Source of the DNA: Synechococcales cyanobacterium bin59.metabat.ball.084
Lineage (GTDB): Bacteria > Cyanobacteriota > Cyanobacteriia > Cyanobacteriales > Chamaesiphonaceae
DNA: 38,165 bases
NCBI GenBank assembly: GCA_013297675.1
Contig: JAAFHZ010000031.1
Location: 1 to 38,165, forward strand
Reading direction: 5' to 3'
Positions within the stretch are counted from its first letter, which is position 1; the number at the start of each line of letters is the position of its first letter. Position numbers and translations under genes: made by a program. Under the pieces are notes generated by a model, which made no database searches, had not been told where the DNA came from, and saw only the letters and a program-made list of their open reading frames with translations. Shown piece after piece: positions 37,536 through 38,165 of this stretch.

Positions 37536-37910
37536 GACCGTATCGAGTTATTTCCTCTTGCAGATTCGTTGACACAGGCTCTCGATACCTACTTCTCGGC
37601 AATGAGCACATCGATTTCTCCTCCAGAGCGGTCGAACATCCGTGCAACAGAATTGACCGAAGCGAAATCGCATGTTCTTGCTGCCGCCAATCGTTGGTTT
37701 TACGAATTGGAGTTCTCTCCAAAAGTAGATGATGCTACGGCAGAACTGACAATCCAGGAATTCATGAAACACCTTAGCTCAGTTGTTGGCTCTGCAAAGG
37801 TGTTTGAGGTAAATGTAGATCCGCCAATGTGGTACGAATGCGACTGGCAGGATTTCACGTTCGATGGCGAGTCCTGCCGATGGTTCCTACATTTTGGGTT
37901 TTCAGCTTAA
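37527..37910 (+). CDS. Hypothetical cassette protein
   Basis: An open frame of 127 codons whose earliest start (TTG 37527) lies inside the attC-like half-site; an ATG at 37602 gives 102 residues. The text upstream of that ATG (HADRIELFPLADSLTQALDTYFSAM) already looks coding, so the 5' end may have been lost by recombination. The C-terminus (FEVNVDPPMWYECDWQDFTFDGESCRWFLHFGFSA) is rich in Trp and acidic residues. Function unknown. Confidence 0.5.
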   Translation: MHADRIELFPLADSLTQALDTYFSAMSTSISPPERSNIRATELTEAKSHVLAAANRWFYELEFSPKVDDATAELTIQEFMKHLSSVVGSAKVFEVNVDPPMWYECDWQDFTFDGESCRWFLHFGFSA

Positions 37911-37924
37911 ACAGCAGGAGCCTC

Positions 37925-37948
37925 ACACCTACCCGCTTCGGGAGGTGT
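37925..37948. other. Stable hairpin beside GTTATGC
   Basis: ACACCT(A)CCCG-CTT-CGGGAGGTGT: a 10-bp stem with one bulged A, ending in the GTTATGC heptamer (37947-37953 region) also seen in the 36128 module. It lies 15 nt after the hypothetical gene. It may be a terminator-like stem or an IS-end structure. Confidence 0.5.
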
Positions 37949-37971
37949 TATGCGTGCGAGTTGAGGATTCT

Positions 37972-38016
37972 AGCGCCTACAAGATACAGAGGCACAGCCA
38001 GTAAGCGATAGGCGCT
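37972..38016. repeat. 8-bp inverted repeat near the tnpA 3' end
   Basis: AGCGCCTA (37972-37979) and TAGGCGCT (38009-38016), 29 nt apart, 27 bp beyond the tnpA stop. It could be the subterminal hairpin of the IS200-type element end. Confidence 0.4.
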
Positions 38017-38043
38017 GGATGACGAACCGAGCAAACCCATTGG

Positions 38044-38165
38044 CTACGCAGGCTTATCTTGCTCTTCGATGTATTTACGTAGTGTCGTTACAGTCACCCC
38101 ACCGCAAGATGCTACGAAATACGAACCATTCCATAGCACATCTTTTTTATATATTGCGTCAAGCT
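38044..38165 (-). mobile_element. tnpA: IS200/IS605-type TnpA, C-terminal part (runs off window)
   Basis: On the minus strand the last 40 codons read AIYKKDVLWNGSYFVASCGG, then VTVTTLRKYIEEQDKPA, ending TAG at 38044-38046. This is the C-terminal end of the Y1 HUH transposase TnpA (SYFVASCGGVTV.TLKKYIEEQ). The catalytic HUH and Tyr lie beyond the right edge. It places a mobile element beside the cassette-like island. Confidence 0.88.

Noticed and set aside
37641-37665. Right arm for the 37513 half-site (GTGCAAC near 37650)
   Set aside because: GTGCAAC could pair with GTTGCAC, but the heptamer that follows does not match GTTRRRY, and the segment lies inside a coding-looking frame.

Overview
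The window is chromosomal DNA of an oxygenic cyanobacterium. It carries phosphoribulokinase (prk), ferredoxin-NADP+ reductase with a CpcD-like phycobilisome-linker domain (petH), a thylakoid-type FtsH, CP43 and D2 of photosystem II (psbC, psbD), NDH-1 subunit NdhA, and the split atpB-atpC operon. CGATCG-type palindromes are frequent and a few GCGATCGC (HIP1) octamers occur. The species cannot be fixed from the sequence alone; a Pseudanabaenales/Leptolyngbya-like lineage is only a guess.

Layout. 1-2.4 kb: small envelope genes and a nitroreductase. 2.4-8.4 kb: prk and petH (divergent), ftsH, and a proline-rich repeat protein with a barrel-like C-terminus. 8.4-15.5 kb: trmD, a Uma2 nuclease, atpB-atpC, a secreted protease with TPR repeats, and lepA. 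15.5-18.3 kb: an accessory island with a GIY-YIG nuclease and a DUF4351/Rpn-like protein. 18.3-31.5 kb: ilvD, an unknown membrane-anchored protein, a YdcF-type protein, ndhA, wecB, a TIGR04222-type membrane protein, a carotenoid-type glycosyltransferase, manC, ispE and gltA. 31.5-35.6 kb: psbC, psbD and an unknown protein. 35.6-38.2 kb: a second accessory island with a PIN toxin-antitoxin pair, small unknown ORFs and the end of an IS200-type tnpA.

The main discovery is in the two islands. Each contains a site with the full architecture of an integron attC recombination site (18062-18143 and 36298-36409): inverted 7-bp outer cores, 5-6 nt spacers, and inverted inner boxes beginning GTT with one extrahelical purine in the left inner box. 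A third half-site lies at 37513-37535, overlapping the antitoxin stop codon. No integron integrase is in the window. Each island also carries a matching array (15929-16090 and about 36088-36247) of four degenerate ~26-bp hairpin modules at a 40-42 bp period. The modules are built from the same GTTRRRY / RYYYAAY core heptamers, and both arrays close with an inverse core, 5 nt and a final core. I read the islands as integrase-less cassette clusters (CALIN-like), with the hairpin arrays as an undescribed associated element.

Other points of note: psbC does not overlap psbD but lies 241 bp downstream with its own Shine-Dalgarno, a GTG start and a strong hairpin in the gap; ndhA is cut off from the usual ndhI-G-E partners by a terminator; PetH lacks an internal Met for a short isoform; and an open frame without a start codon follows wecB.
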